This document shows, in pieces, positions 44,624 through 53,748 of a DNA stretch of 64,000 bases. The notes beneath the pieces are model-generated. The model was given only the letters and a program-made list of their open reading frames with translations, searched no databases and was not told the origin of the DNA. The first letter of the stretch is position 1. Each line of letters begins with the position of its first letter. The stretch spans positions 11,346,001 through 11,410,000 of the forward strand of contig NZ_CP150355.1 in the NCBI RefSeq assembly GCF_051521495.1. Direction: 5' to 3'. This stretch comes from Sorangium sp051521495. GTDB lineage: Bacteria; Myxococcota_A; Polyangia; Polyangiales; Polyangiaceae. Position numbers and translations under genes: made by a program.

Positions 44624-47600
44624 CTACCTTTCCTGCGTCGTCGCGCAGGTGAAAGGTGCTTCATCGGCGGCGGGGTGGGTGTCCGGAGCGTCCGTGTCTG
44701 TCGGCTTCGTGAGCGCCGCGTGCCAGCGACGGAGGCGACCGCCCATGACGGTCGGAATGGTGGAGGCGGCCGCGAGGGCGCGCTCGAGCTGCGCTCGGGC
44801 CTCGGCGTGCCGGCCGCGGCGGAGGGCGGAGAGGGCCCGCGCCTCGAGCACCTCGATCCGCTCCTGCCCTACCGAGCAGCGCGCGGAGCGCTCCTCGAGC
44901 GCCGCCCACGCAGCGCGGTCGTCGTCGCGCGTCGCGAGCTCGATCATCGCGCAGAGCACGTCCTCCGAAGGCTTCATCGCCTCGCGACCGGCTTCCTCTC
45001 GCGCGGCGCGGAGCCGCAGCGCGATGCCGCGGGCGCCCGCCTCGTCGCCCTGGTAAAGGCGCAGGCGCGCCGCCAGGAGCGCCACGGCGATCGACGCGTG
45101 GCCATCGCCGCAGCGCGACGCGATCGCGTGGACGGCGCGCGCGTGGGGCGTCGCGGCCTCGAGATCGTCCATCAGATACAGGTACTCGGCGAGGTTGTAG
45201 CGGCCGACGAGCCCGAGCGCGGGCTGGCCAAGGTCGTGCCCGAGCGCGATCGTGCGCTCGAAATCGGCGATCATCCCGGCGCGGTCGCCCTGGAGGGCCC
45301 GCACGAGCCCGCGGTTGTTCAGCGCTGCGCCGAGGTGCATGAGATCGCTGCGCTCCTCGCAGCTGAGGATCACCGCGTCGAGGTCCCGCGCCGCCTCGTC
45401 GACCCGGCCGAGGCTCGCCAGGATGAAGCCGAGCATCAGCCGGGCGATGATGTGCGTCTCGTGGCCCTCATCCCCGAGCTGCGCAGCTTGCGCCGCGGCG
45501 CGCGACAGCACCTCGGCGGCCTCTTCCTCGCGGTCGACCCGGTGGAGCGAGCGGCCCATGCCGAGGAGCAGGCGGGCGCCGATCAGGGGGGAGGCCACCC
45601 AGTCGGCCAGGCGCTCGGCGGCCGCGACCCGCGAGCTTGCCGCCCGGTACTCGCCCGTCCAGTCGAGGATCATGGCCTCATCGAGGAGGAGCTCGATCTC
45701 CGCCCCTGGCTCCGACACCGCGGCGGCGTCGTCGCGCGCCGCGGCGAGGTCGGCGAGGGCCTCGGCGTGGCGCCCGAGCCGGAAGCGAGCGAGGCCCCGC
45801 GCGTGGCGCGCCGCAGGGAGCAACGCGCCGAGCAGCGCCTCGGCGCGCCCGTAGCAGCCCTCGGCGTCGAGGTAGGCCCGGCGCGCGGCCGCGAGCTCGG
45901 CGCCGCGGACGAGCAGCGACGCCGCCCGGGCGGTCAGGCCGCCGCGCTCGCAGTGCGCGGCGAGCACCAGCGGATCGGCCTCGCCCGCGGCCTCGAGCCA
46001 ATCGGCGGCGAGGCGGTGGCCGAGCGCTCGATCCTCCTCGGTGAGCTGCGCGTAAGCGCCCTCGCGCAGCAGCGCCTGGCGGAAGGAGTACTCCTCCTCG
46101 CCGGGGAAACGGCTCTCGCGGCGGCGGACGCAGAGCTCGCCGGTGACGAGCGCGGCGAGGTGATCCGCGAGCAGCGCGGCCTCGCCGCCCCCGAGCAGGT
46201 GCGCCACGGCGCCCCGCCAGAACACCTCGCCGAGCACGCTGGCGGCGCGCAGGATCCGGCGCGCGGGGGGCGGGAGCGCCTCCAGCCGGACCTGCACCAT
46301 CGCCACCACCGTCTCGGGCAGCGCGTCTCCCCGGCCTTCCGCCGTCGCGCGGATCAGCTCCTCGAGGAAGAAGGGCTGACCCTCGGACTGGGCGACCAGA
46401 CGATCGATGAGCGCCCCGTCGCCGAGCGCCGCGTCGCCCAGCGCCTCCCGCGCGAGCTGCGCGCACGCCCTCGGCGAGAGCTGCCTGAGGCAGAGCTCCT
46501 GCCGCCCGCGCTCGGCCCAGAGATCCGGGTGCGCCTGCTTGATCTCCGGGCGCGCCGTGGCGAGCACGACGAGCGGCTGGTCCGCGAGCTCGCGCAGCAC
46601 CGTGTCGATGGCCGCGACGGAGGCGCGATCGGCCCAGTGCACGTCCTCGAGCGCGAGCACCACCGGCTGGACGGCGCACTCGGCGCGCAGGAAATCGCGG
46701 AGCGCGCGCTGCATCTGCTCGCCGAGCAGCTCGGGATCCTGCCGGGCGGCGCGGAGCGGGAGGCTGTCGTCGTCGAGGAACGGGACGCCGACCAGCTCGC
46801 CGAGGAACTCCTCGATCCGGCGCCGCTCCGCCTCGGGGACGCGGCGAGCGACGCGGGCCCGGAGGAGCGCGCGCCGCTCCTCGATGGGCTCGCCGCCCGT
46901 GATCCCCGCCGCGCCCCGGATCGCCTCGGCGAGCAGGCCGCCGATGGATCCCGCGCGCAGCGGATCCCCGCGCCCCGCCCAGATCTCCGCGGGCGCGACG
47001 GCGCGCCGGAGGGCCGCGAGGTGCTCCTGGAGCAGGCGGGACTTGCCCATGCCCGCGCCGCCGATGACGAGCACCGCCCGGGCGGCGGGCTCGCCGGCGC
47101 AGGCGGCGAAGGTCTGCTCCAGCACGCGGAGCTCGTGATCGCGCCCGACGCAGCGCGTGGGCCTGCCGAGGAGGGGGCGCCACGGCTCGGCGGCGCCGCG
47201 CTCGCCGCGGAGCTCGAGGGCGCCGGACGCGGTGATCGCGGCCTCGAAGCGGGCCTCGAGCAGCCCGGCGGTAGTCTTGTCGACGAGGATCTGCGGCGCG
47301 CCCGCGCGGCCCTCACCCCGGAGCAGCCCCGCCGCGCGCTGGATGGCGTCGCCGACCGGCAGTCCGCACCCGAGCTCGCCCCAGCCGACGGTGATCGCGA
47401 TCGGGCGATCGGGGACGCGCTCCCGCAACGCCAGCGCGCAGCGCGCGAGCTGCGCGGCGACGTCGGTGGGCACGTGCGGGCGGCCGACGATGAGCACCGC
47501 CGTACCGTCGGCGAGCAGCTCCAGGCGCCCCTCGAAGCGGGCGGCGACCTCCCGGAGCGCGCCGGCGTCGGCGCCCACGTCGGAGACCGAGAGGGTGGCG

Positions 47601-48520
47601 TCCAGCGCCGAAGCGGGCGCGCGGCCCACCACCGCGACGCCATGGAAGCGGCGCTCGCTGCTGGTGAGCGCGGAGCTCGTCGGTCCCGAGATCCACCCGC
47701 CTTGGACCTCCTGCGTCGCGAGCGCGGCGTAGGCCGCGGCCCCGTCGCGCGGCCGCCGCGCCGGATCCTTCTCGAGCATCTGCGAGACCAGCGCGTCGAG
47801 CCACAGGGGCGCGCCGGGACAGCGCTCCGACAGGCGCGGCGGCTCGTCGAAGATGATCCTGGCGAGGAGGGCGATCAGGTGATCGGCCTGGAACGGCGGG
47901 GCGCCGGTGAGGCACTCGAAGAGCAAGCATCCGAGCGAGAAGATGTCGGCGGGCGCGCCGACCTCATCGCCGCTGCGCGCCTGCTCCGGGGCCATGTACT
48001 CGGGCGTGCCGACGAGCACCCCGGCGGCGGTGATCGGGACCATGTCCGGGAGGCGGGCGATCCCGAAATCGAGGAGCTTGGGCTCCGCGATCTGGCCGCC
48101 GACGAGGAAGAGGTTGGCCGGCTTGAGATCGCGGTGGACGACCCCCTGCGCGTGCGCGGCGCCCAGGGCCGCGGCGACGCGCGCCCCGAGCTCCACCGCC
48201 TCGGTGACCGTGAGCCGCCGCCGAGAGAGGAGTCGGGAGAGGTCCTCTCCCTCGAGCCATTCCATGGCGAGGAACGGCGTGCTCTCGCGCGCGGCGTTGT
48301 AGGCGACGTGCCGGACGATCCCCGGGTGCTCGAGGCGGGCGAGGAGCTCCGCCTCCCGCGCGAAGCGCGCGAGGTGTTGCGGCGACGGATCGTGCAGCAC
48401 CTTGGCGGCGACCCGCCTTCCGGTGGTGACGTCGAAGGCGCGGTAGACCGCGCCCATCCCGCCGATCTCCGCGAGCGCTTCGATGCGGAAGCGCCCCCCC
48501 AAGAGCTCCCCCGAGCGCAC
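44624..48520 (-). CDS. Ser/Thr protein kinase - cyclase-like - AAA ATPase - TPR regulator
   Basis: 1298 residues from a GTG. Kinase at about 8-265: loop GGMGAVYRAFD, Lys in RRVAAKVLHD, VVHRDLKPANLFL, LLDFGIARLPD, GTPEYMAPEQ. Residues about 290-440 resemble a degenerate nucleotide-cyclase fold (LADGTAVLIVGRPHVPTDVA, PVGDAIQRAAGLL). An AAA-type NTPase from about 455 has Walker A IGGAGMGKSRLL and a VVLALEDVHWADRA Walker B. The C-terminal ~500 residues are TPR-like helices. No membrane segment. This is the usual multi-domain layout of large cytoplasmic myxobacterial regulators; the ligand is unknown. It stands alone, with intergenic repeats on its upstream side. Confidence 0.92.
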   Translation of the reverse strand: MRSGELLGGRFRIEALAEIGGMGAVYRAFDVTTGRRVAAKVLHDPSPQHLARFAREAELLARLEHPGIVRHVAYNAARESTPFLAMEWLEGEDLSRLLSRRRLTVTEAVELGARVAAALGAAHAQGVVHRDLKPANLFLVGGQIAEPKLLDFGIARLPDMVPITAAGVLVGTPEYMAPEQARSGDEVGAPADIFSLGCLLFECLTGAPPFQADHLIALLARIIFDEPPRLSERCPGAPLWLDALVSQMLEKDPARRPRDGAAAYAALATQEVQGGWISGPTSSALTSSERRFHGVAVVGRAPASALDATLSVSDVGADAGALREVAARFEGRLELLADGTAVLIVGRPHVPTDVAAQLARCALALRERVPDRPIAITVGWGELGCGLPVGDAIQRAAGLLRGEGRAGAPQILVDKTTAGLLEARFEAAITASGALELRGERGAAEPWRPLLGRPTRCVGRDHELRVLEQTFAACAGEPAARAVLVIGGAGMGKSRLLQEHLAALRRAVAPAEIWAGRGDPLRAGSIGGLLAEAIRGAAGITGGEPIEERRALLRARVARRVPEAERRRIEEFLGELVGVPFLDDDSLPLRAARQDPELLGEQMQRALRDFLRAECAVQPVVLALEDVHWADRASVAAIDTVLRELADQPLVVLATARPEIKQAHPDLWAERGRQELCLRQLSPRACAQLAREALGDAALGDGALIDRLVAQSEGQPFFLEELIRATAEGRGDALPETVVAMVQVRLEALPPPARRILRAASVLGEVFWRGAVAHLLGGGEAALLADHLAALVTGELCVRRRESRFPGEEEYSFRQALLREGAYAQLTEEDRALGHRLAADWLEAAGEADPLVLAAHCERGGLTARAASLLVRGAELAAARRAYLDAEGCYGRAEALLGALLPAARHARGLARFRLGRHAEALADLAAARDDAAAVSEPGAEIELLLDEAMILDWTGEYRAASSRVAAAERLADWVASPLIGARLLLGMGRSLHRVDREEEAAEVLSRAAAQAAQLGDEGHETHIIARLMLGFILASLGRVDEAARDLDAVILSCEERSDLMHLGAALNNRGLVRALQGDRAGMIADFERTIALGHDLGQPALGLVGRYNLAEYLYLMDDLEAATPHARAVHAIASRCGDGHASIAVALLAARLRLYQGDEAGARGIALRLRAAREEAGREAMKPSEDVLCAMIELATRDDDRAAWAALEERSARCSVGQERIEVLEARALSALRRGRHAEARAQLERALAAASTIPTVMGGRLRRWHAALTKPTDTDAPDTHPAADEAPFTCATTQER

Positions 48521-48612
48521 CTATCAAGGATAGACGGAGAACGCCGTTCGTCGAGCGATAGTCTGGACTCTGGCCGCAGATCCCGCGCGGCGCCCCGGAC
48601 GCATCGATAGGC

Positions 48613-48649
48613 GCGACGAGGAGCCCTACTGAAGTAGGGCGACGAGGAG
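48613..48649. repeat. Short hairpin flanked by direct repeats
   Basis: GCGACGAGGAG occurs at 48613-48623 and again at 48639-48649. Between them GCCCTAC-TGAA-GTAGGGC (48623-48640) can fold into a 7-bp stem with a tetraloop. It lies between the kinase start and the end of the GH43 gene. No U-tract, so terminator function is uncertain. Confidence 0.6.
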
Positions 48650-48769
48650 CAACGACGCGATGCGCCCCCCTCGTCTGCCTGGCGACGGGAGGTGTTGAGA
48701 GGCGCTCTAGAGCGGTTTCCACTCGCCTCTGCACCATGCAAAGCAGAGCGGCGGTCTCCCGCACAGGAG

Positions 48770-48846
48770 ACGGGCCCAGATCGGCGTTTTCGGCGCGGAA
48801 GCGCACGAAAGGGCGCTGAGCACCGAAAACGTCGAGATGGGCCCGT
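48770..48846. repeat. 24-bp imperfect inverted repeat downstream of GH43
   Basis: Arms at 48770-48793 and 48823-48846 match at 21 of 24 positions (ACGGGCCCA and CGTTTTCGG in common), with a 29-bp GC-rich loop. It begins 24 bp past the GH43 stop on the minus strand, so it may stabilise or terminate that transcript, or be a dispersed repeat. Confidence 0.7.
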
Positions 48847-48869
48847 ATCCGAAGCGGGTGACCGTCGCT

Positions 48870-50699
48870 CTAAGGCTTGGTGATCTCGAAGGAGGCGACG
48901 TTCACCGAGCCGCCGAGAGACTGCGTGGCGTAGTTGAAGAGTCCGAAGCGGTACCCGAGGAAGTACTGCCAGTTCTTGTTCATGTTGAGCGTGTTGCCCA
49001 GGTTGGTGAACCGGGCGCCGTCCGTGCTGTAGGAGAAGCGCGCCTGCGCGCCGCCGCCGTCCGAGCGGACGTTGGCCTCCACGCGCAGCCAGATCTTGCC
49101 GCCGGACACGTCGGCGCCGGCCACCTCGGTCCCCTTGCTCGTCGTGGTCCAGGAGGTGTTCATGTCGACCCCATTGGTCATGACGACGCGCGTCGCCCCG
49201 TTTGCTTTCTTGACCCCGATCCACGCCGACACGTCGCGCAGGGCGGCGAGGCCGGCCACGTCGCCGTTCTGCATCTTGCTGTAGTCGAGCACGATCGTCG
49301 CGATCGAGACGGGCCCTTCGATACGATGCGTCAGCGTGTTTCGAGCGGCGTACAGATCGTCGGTGACCGTCGCCGTCTGCAGGGTCAGCCCAGCCCCTGA
49401 GGACCACTTGGTGCTGTCGGGGTTGTGGTTCCACTCCCACTCGGGGCCCAGCTTCGCGTCCGCGAAGGTGTCCTTGGTCACAGGCGGCTTCACTCGATTC
49501 GAGCCGCAAGGCAGCTTCGGGAAGGGGTACGTACCTCCCCACTTGCCGTCCACCAGGGTGAGCGAGGGCCAGCCGTCCTTCCAGGTCATCGGGGCCATCA
49601 CCGGGATGCGGCCGGCCGGGTACGAGTCGTTGAACCCGAGGTAGTACCAGTCGCCGTTCTGCGTCTGGACGATGCCGCCTTGGTGCGGGGAGCCACCGGA
49701 GCCCGGAGCGCCGGCGTAGGGCACCCTCACCGCGAAGGGCCGCATCTCGTAGGGACCGAAGGGCCCCTTCGTCGAGCGCAGCACATACTCACCGTTCGCG
49801 TATTGCGTGGTGAAGATGTAGTAGACTCCGTCCTTCTTGATGAAGCGAGAGCCCTCCAGCGGTCCGGAGAGGTCGCCCGGCGTCTGGAACACCGTCTGAC
49901 TCTTGACCTGGCTGAAGCCGTCCGCGCTCAGCTGCGCCACGCTGATCGTGTTGTTTCCGGAGGCCACGTACATGGTGTCGTCGTCGTCGATCAACAACCC
50001 CATGTCGTAGTAACAGCCACCCTTATGCTTCTCCCACGGACCTTCCGGGGACTTGGATGTGAAGACCCAGCCGCCGCCCTTGTTGTGCATGCAGCCCATC
50101 CAGTAGAAGGTCTTGTTGCTCTTCCGGTACTGGAGCGTCGACGCCCAGATGCCGTTGACATAGGATCGACCCCCGCTCAGGTCGTACGACGGGTCGACGT
50201 CCAGCAGGGGAACGGAGTGGGAGACGTATTCCCAGTGGACCAGATCGTAGGAGCGGAGCAGGGGCGCTCCGGGCGCATGGTGGAACGTGGACGCTGTGTA
50301 GTAGTAGGTGTCGTCCACGCGAATGACCTCCAGATCCGGGAGGTCTTGCCAGAGGAGAGGATTGGAGTAGGTCTCGGGGCAGACGGCAGGCTCGGTACCA
50401 CCGCCGCTGCCCCCGTCGCCGCCGCCGGCGCCCTCACCGCTGCTGCCGCCGCCGCCGGCGGCGCCCTCACCGCCGCTGCTCACTGCGCCGCTGCTGGCCG
50501 AGTTGCTGCTGCCGCTGCCGCTGCCGCTGCCGCTGCCGCTGCTGCTGCTGCTGCTGCTGCTGGAAGTCGACGACGAAGCCCCTGCGCCGGAAGAGGCCGC
50601 CGGCCCCGGCTCCGGCTCCGGGTCCTCGCTACCGCCGCAAGCCCCAAGCAATGCCGAAAATAGAAGACCAGTAACCAGGATCGGACGAGCGTGATCCAT
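48870..50699 (-). CDS. GH43 beta-xylosidase/arabinofuranosidase-like lipoprotein
   Basis: 609 residues from the ATG at 50699 (AGGTG upstream). Signal with lipobox LLGACGG; Ser/Gly linker (about 25-95) including a run of ten Ser from a TGC-type triplet repeat. The catalytic domain starts YSNPLLWQDLPDLEVIRVDD, and TYYYTASTFHHAPGAPLLRS, SYDLVHWEYVSHS and YVNGIWASTLQYRKSNKTFY follow, the pattern of GH43 beta-xylosidases. Residues about 400-609 form a C-terminal concanavalin-like beta-sandwich (ISVSIATIV-type strands, ARFSYSTDGARFTNLG). It should act on xylan-derived oligosaccharides at the cell surface. Promoter with the shared palindrome lies about 280 bp upstream. Confidence 0.92.
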   Translation of the reverse strand: MDHARPILVTGLLFSALLGACGGSEDPEPEPGPAASSGAGASSSTSSSSSSSSSGSGSGSGSGSSNSASSGAVSSGGEGAAGGGGSSGEGAGGGDGGSGGGTEPAVCPETYSNPLLWQDLPDLEVIRVDDTYYYTASTFHHAPGAPLLRSYDLVHWEYVSHSVPLLDVDPSYDLSGGRSYVNGIWASTLQYRKSNKTFYWMGCMHNKGGGWVFTSKSPEGPWEKHKGGCYYDMGLLIDDDDTMYVASGNNTISVAQLSADGFSQVKSQTVFQTPGDLSGPLEGSRFIKKDGVYYIFTTQYANGEYVLRSTKGPFGPYEMRPFAVRVPYAGAPGSGGSPHQGGIVQTQNGDWYYLGFNDSYPAGRIPVMAPMTWKDGWPSLTLVDGKWGGTYPFPKLPCGSNRVKPPVTKDTFADAKLGPEWEWNHNPDSTKWSSGAGLTLQTATVTDDLYAARNTLTHRIEGPVSIATIVLDYSKMQNGDVAGLAALRDVSAWIGVKKANGATRVVMTNGVDMNTSWTTTSKGTEVAGADVSGGKIWLRVEANVRSDGGGAQARFSYSTDGARFTNLGNTLNMNKNWQYFLGYRFGLFNYATQSLGGSVNVASFEITKP

Positions 50700-50976
50700 G
50701 TTGAGCACCTACTTCAAGCGTTTATCCGATACGACAATCAAAGCGACGGCGAGCGCAACAACGCCAGGCGTTACGGCTCGTCGCGCGGTCCCCGTGGGTC
50801 ACTTCGGTAGAACGTGATCTTCTTCATGCCGCCACGACGTTGCTGAACAGCGTGACGCGATACGGCACGTTCCGTCGGGACGCCTTGCGTCATCAATGAA
50901 CCAGCGGCAGAATGCTGCGCTGCGCGGGTCCCCTCTTCCGCCGCCCGGCTTCGCCTTGTCCGAGGGCCCAGCCTCA

Positions 50977-51004
50977 ATTGTGAACGTTCACATGCCGGCG
51001 TCAA
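50977..51004 (-). promoter_or_regulatory. Promoter with overlapping operator, GH43 gene
   Basis: On the minus strand: -35 TTGACG (50999-51004), 16-bp spacer, -10 CACAAT (50977-50982). The perfect palindrome TGTGAACGTTCACA (50979-50992) overlaps spacer and -10. It implies a leader of about 270 nt before the GH43 start; no gene lies in that leader. Confidence 0.78.
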
Positions 51005-51161
51005 TCAAATTCGATCGGCGCGCGGCTCTCCTCGATCCCGCTGGGCGCGCAGCGACGGCCGGCCGCGCTGTCCTCGTGGGTTGCCCTACGAGCTCACGCG
51101 CGCGAGCTTCGTCCGTGTCCGCCGCCATGCGAAGACGGCCAACGAGCGGGCCGGAACGGCC

Positions 51162-52202
51162 TTACGGCAGCTCCGTGAAGAAGTCGTACATCGCCTGGAT
51201 GGCGAAGCACGGCACGCCGTGGCTCGTGTTGCTGTACGAGGGGTCGTCGTGCGAGCACCAGATCGTCGGCTCAGAGCAGCCGCTGTAGGAGACGCAACCG
51301 GGGTTCACCGCCTTGCCGCTGCTCTGGCAGCCCATGACTTCGGAATACGGCGTCGAGCTCATCTCGCACTGATTGGCGGTGCGGAACCTCGCGACCGTGC
51401 TCGCCCCGTCTCCCCCGCGAACGGTGTCGTTCTTGCCCTGAATGTACATCACCGGCATGGACACCTGCAGCGCGCCGTAATCCGAGGCCGCAACGGGCGC
51501 GACCGCCTTGAAGTTCAAGTGCTCGGCATCGGACTTGTGCGCCAATATCTGCACGATCATCTGGGCGCCGGAGCTGTGACCGCTGGCGAACACGCGGTCC
51601 ATGTCGATGCAGTAATTGTCCATGAGGTCGTCGTAGATTCGGAGGACCTTGGCGATGTCGCTGTTGTAGTTCCAGCATCCACCCCGGTCCGACGACCTTC
51701 CCACGGCGCGCACGTACTCCTTCTCGAACGCCGATCCCCGGGTGAGGTTGATGAACTGGTCGATGGGATTGCCGCAGGCGTGGAAGCCCATCAAGAGGGG
51801 GAGAGGCGTGTTGCCGTCGTAGCCGTCCGGGAACGTGTAGATGTGATCGTTGTCGACCGTCACCGTTCCGCCTTGGGGTCGCCCCGACCTGCCGCAGCCT
51901 GGGCTCGGGTTGCCGGTGGGTGTTTCAGCGCCCCCGGTCCCCATGCCGCCGCCCCCGGCCGACGAGGCTCCGCCGGTCGATTCACCCGTCGTGCCGCCGC
52001 CGCTGGAGGAGCCGCCGTCACCGCTCGTGCCCCCCGTCGAGGCGGTTTCCCCGCTGCTCGCAGAAGCGTCGGCCCCGCCTGCGCCGCCCGAGGCCGGACC
52101 TGTCCCGCCACCCCCCGCGCCGGGCGAGCCTGTCTCGGAGGAGCAAGCGAGAAACATCAAGGCGACGGCGGGGAAAAAGGAATAAGCCACTGATTTCGGC
52201 AT
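51162..52202 (-). CDS. Secreted LpqC/CE1-like esterase (candidate feruloyl or acetyl-xylan esterase)
   Basis: 346 residues from the ATG at 52202. Signal ends LMFLACSS; Ser/Gly/Ala linker about 25-95. The alpha/beta-hydrolase domain has PLPLLMGFHACGNPIDQFIN (oxyanion region), the nucleophile elbow ASGHSSGAQM (GxSxG), VMYIQGKNDT with the likely acid, and a His near the end (YSNTSHGVPCF). The pattern matches poly-hydroxybutyrate-depolymerase-like/LpqC esterases, a group that contains feruloyl esterases. Placement with GH62 and GH43 genes under the same promoter type argues for feruloyl or acetyl-xylan ester cleavage. Exact substrate not provable here. Confidence 0.85.
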   Translation of the reverse strand: MPKSVAYSFFPAVALMFLACSSETGSPGAGGGGTGPASGGAGGADASASSGETASTGGTSGDGGSSSGGGTTGESTGGASSAGGGGMGTGGAETPTGNPSPGCGRSGRPQGGTVTVDNDHIYTFPDGYDGNTPLPLLMGFHACGNPIDQFINLTRGSAFEKEYVRAVGRSSDRGGCWNYNSDIAKVLRIYDDLMDNYCIDMDRVFASGHSSGAQMIVQILAHKSDAEHLNFKAVAPVAASDYGALQVSMPVMYIQGKNDTVRGGDGASTVARFRTANQCEMSSTPYSEVMGCQSSGKAVNPGCVSYSGCSEPTIWCSHDDPSYSNTSHGVPCFAIQAMYDFFTELP

Positions 52203-52310
52203 GGTCTGGCCCCTGTCGTGACGGTGCGATTCGTCTCTCGACACTAGTCCATGCCGCTCCCGCGCATGGCGAGCTATCGAGGGCAAAGCGAAAGAATGAT
52301 CCGAGAGCCG

Positions 52311-52339
52311 ATTGTGAGCGTTCACATACTCGGTGTCAA
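52311..52339 (-). promoter_or_regulatory. Promoter with overlapping operator, esterase gene
   Basis: On the minus strand: -35 TTGACA (52334-52339), 17-bp spacer, -10 CACAAT (52311-52316), with TGTGAACGCTCACA (52313-52326), one base off the perfect palindrome. The esterase start is about 110 bp downstream. Confidence 0.8.
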
Positions 52340-52415
52340 CTCAAATGGTCGGACGCGAGCACCGGGAGCCCGACGCACGGGGGCTCATGCGGCGGCGCGA
52401 GGCGAGCACCAATGA

Positions 52416-52537
52416 CCTAATACTACAACCGCACTTGATCCGAGGTGCGGCTGTAGGCATCAAAATCGTCGGGAAACCCGTGTCCGTCCGCCCGTTTATC
52501 GTCGCAGATGGACCGCAAGTGCGGCTGTCGTACTAGG
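52416..52537. mobile_element. MITE-like element
   Basis: 122 bp bounded by 22-bp inverted repeats, CCTAATACTACAACCGCACTTG (split here as CCTAATACTAC + AACCGCACTTG) and the complement of CCTAGTACGAC + AGCCGCACTTG, matching at 19 of 22. No coding frame. A non-autonomous transposon end pair of unknown family; no target duplication is obvious. Confidence 0.7.
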
Positions 52538-52664
52538 CGGTGCGGTGGGTGAGGGAAGTTCCACGGGCCGCTCGGGCGCCGGCCCGATGATCCTCCGGGG
52601 CTAGGCGAGCTCCGGCGTCAGGGGCAGACCCGGGCCGTGGGCGGTGCGCTTGCCGGAAGGCGGC

Positions 52665-53459
52665 TCAGTTCGGGACGAACGCGCAGCACCCGAGGACGCA
52701 GGTGTAGCCGTCGGCGCACCCGTCGCTGCAGGGATCCAAGCACGTCGGGCCCGTCGGCGCAGACCCGCCATCCCCGCCGCCGGGGTCACCGCCGCTGGTG
52801 TCGGAGCCACCGCTGCTGGCAGAGCCGCCGTCGCCGTCGCCGCCCGTGCTCCCGTCGTGGCCGCAGCCGCCCGCGCCGTCGTCGCTCCCGCCCGGGTCGC
52901 CGGAGGTGCTGTCCCCCGGGTCGTCGGAGCCGCTGCCCGGGCCGCCGTCGCAATGGCCCGGGCCGATGCCGCCCTCGTTGAAGTCCGCGAGCGCATCCGA
53001 CAGCGCGACGGCATCTCCGGCCGCGTCGCCTTGCTTGATGCCGTACGGGAGCCGGCCATCGGCGTCCTTGTTGGCGGCCATCCACGCCTCCGCGTCCGCG
53101 AGCGCCCCGCCCAGGGCCGCGTCGCTCGCGCCGCTCCCCACGTTCAGCAGCGCGGCGACCAGCTGGTGGCCCAGGATCAGGCTGGCATCGCCCTTCGGGG
53201 CCGTCCGGAAGAGATCGAGCAGCTCCGCCTGGGAGTACTCGACCCCTCCGAGGGTGAGCGTCGATGTCGGCCAGCTCTCCTCGTGGTTCTTCCAATACCC
53301 CTGGGTGAGCGTACAGCCGTCGCCCTCGGACTCGGGCGTACTCGCGACCACGTTGCCGCTCCCCTCGCCGAGGCGATCCGCGTCGCCGTTCCCGCAGGCG
53401 ACGAGGGCGGATCCGACCAGCGACAGACATCCCACGAGCACCATCCTGCCAAGCTTCAT
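52665..53459 (-). CDS. Secreted lipoprotein with TQGYWKNH motif
   Basis: 264 residues; the ATG at 53459 follows a consensus AGGAGG. Signal ends SALVACGN. CTLTQGYWKNHEESWP and LTLGGVEYSQAELLDLF form a module found in many secreted bacterial proteins of unknown function. GDASLILGHQLVAALLNVGS follows. The C-terminal third is a Gly/Ser/Asp linker ending in a Cys-rich module (CLDPCSDGCADGYTCVLGCC). Probably surface-exposed; function unknown. It stands downstream of the regulator gene with a hairpin between them. Confidence 0.78.
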   Translation of the reverse strand: MKLGRMVLVGCLSLVGSALVACGNGDADRLGEGSGNVVASTPESEGDGCTLTQGYWKNHEESWPTSTLTLGGVEYSQAELLDLFRTAPKGDASLILGHQLVAALLNVGSGASDAALGGALADAEAWMAANKDADGRLPYGIKQGDAAGDAVALSDALADFNEGGIGPGHCDGGPGSGSDDPGDSTSGDPGGSDDGAGGCGHDGSTGGDGDGGSASSGGSDTSGGDPGGGDGGSAPTGPTCLDPCSDGCADGYTCVLGCCAFVPN

Positions 53460-53484
53460 GATTCCTCCTGAAGTTGCTCATCGT

Positions 53485-53518
53485 GCGATGTGCGCCCCTT
53501 GCAAGGAGCGCACATCGC
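53485..53518. repeat. 11-bp perfect hairpin upstream of lipoprotein gene
   Basis: GCGATGTGCGC (53485-53495) and GCGCACATCGC (53508-53518) are perfect complements around a 12-base loop that is itself nearly palindromic (CCTTGCAAGG). It lies 26 bp upstream of the lipoprotein start and about 230 bp past the regulator stop. It could be an operator, a leader hairpin or a terminator. Confidence 0.7.
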
Positions 53519-53748
53519 GCGTGCCAAGCGGCGGGCAGCGCGCCGATCGGGGCGCACCGGCGGCCCCGATCCGGCGGGATCACGATCTCGATCCGCCCGA
53601 ACCAGCTGCAGCTCATCAGGAGCCGCGCTCATGGTCTCTTCAGTGCCGGCCTGAGCTCCGCGCGGCTCATGTTTTTGGGGTGCCTGCAGATTCGATATCG
53701 TTCTTGGTCGGGTGAAATTTTCTCCCATCATCACATGTGCAGCCCAGC

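Noticed and set aside
44552..48610. A 1352-codon plus-strand frame opposite the kinase-ATPase gene
   Set aside because: No recognisable motif and shadow-type residue bias; the minus-strand gene has complete kinase and Walker motifs.
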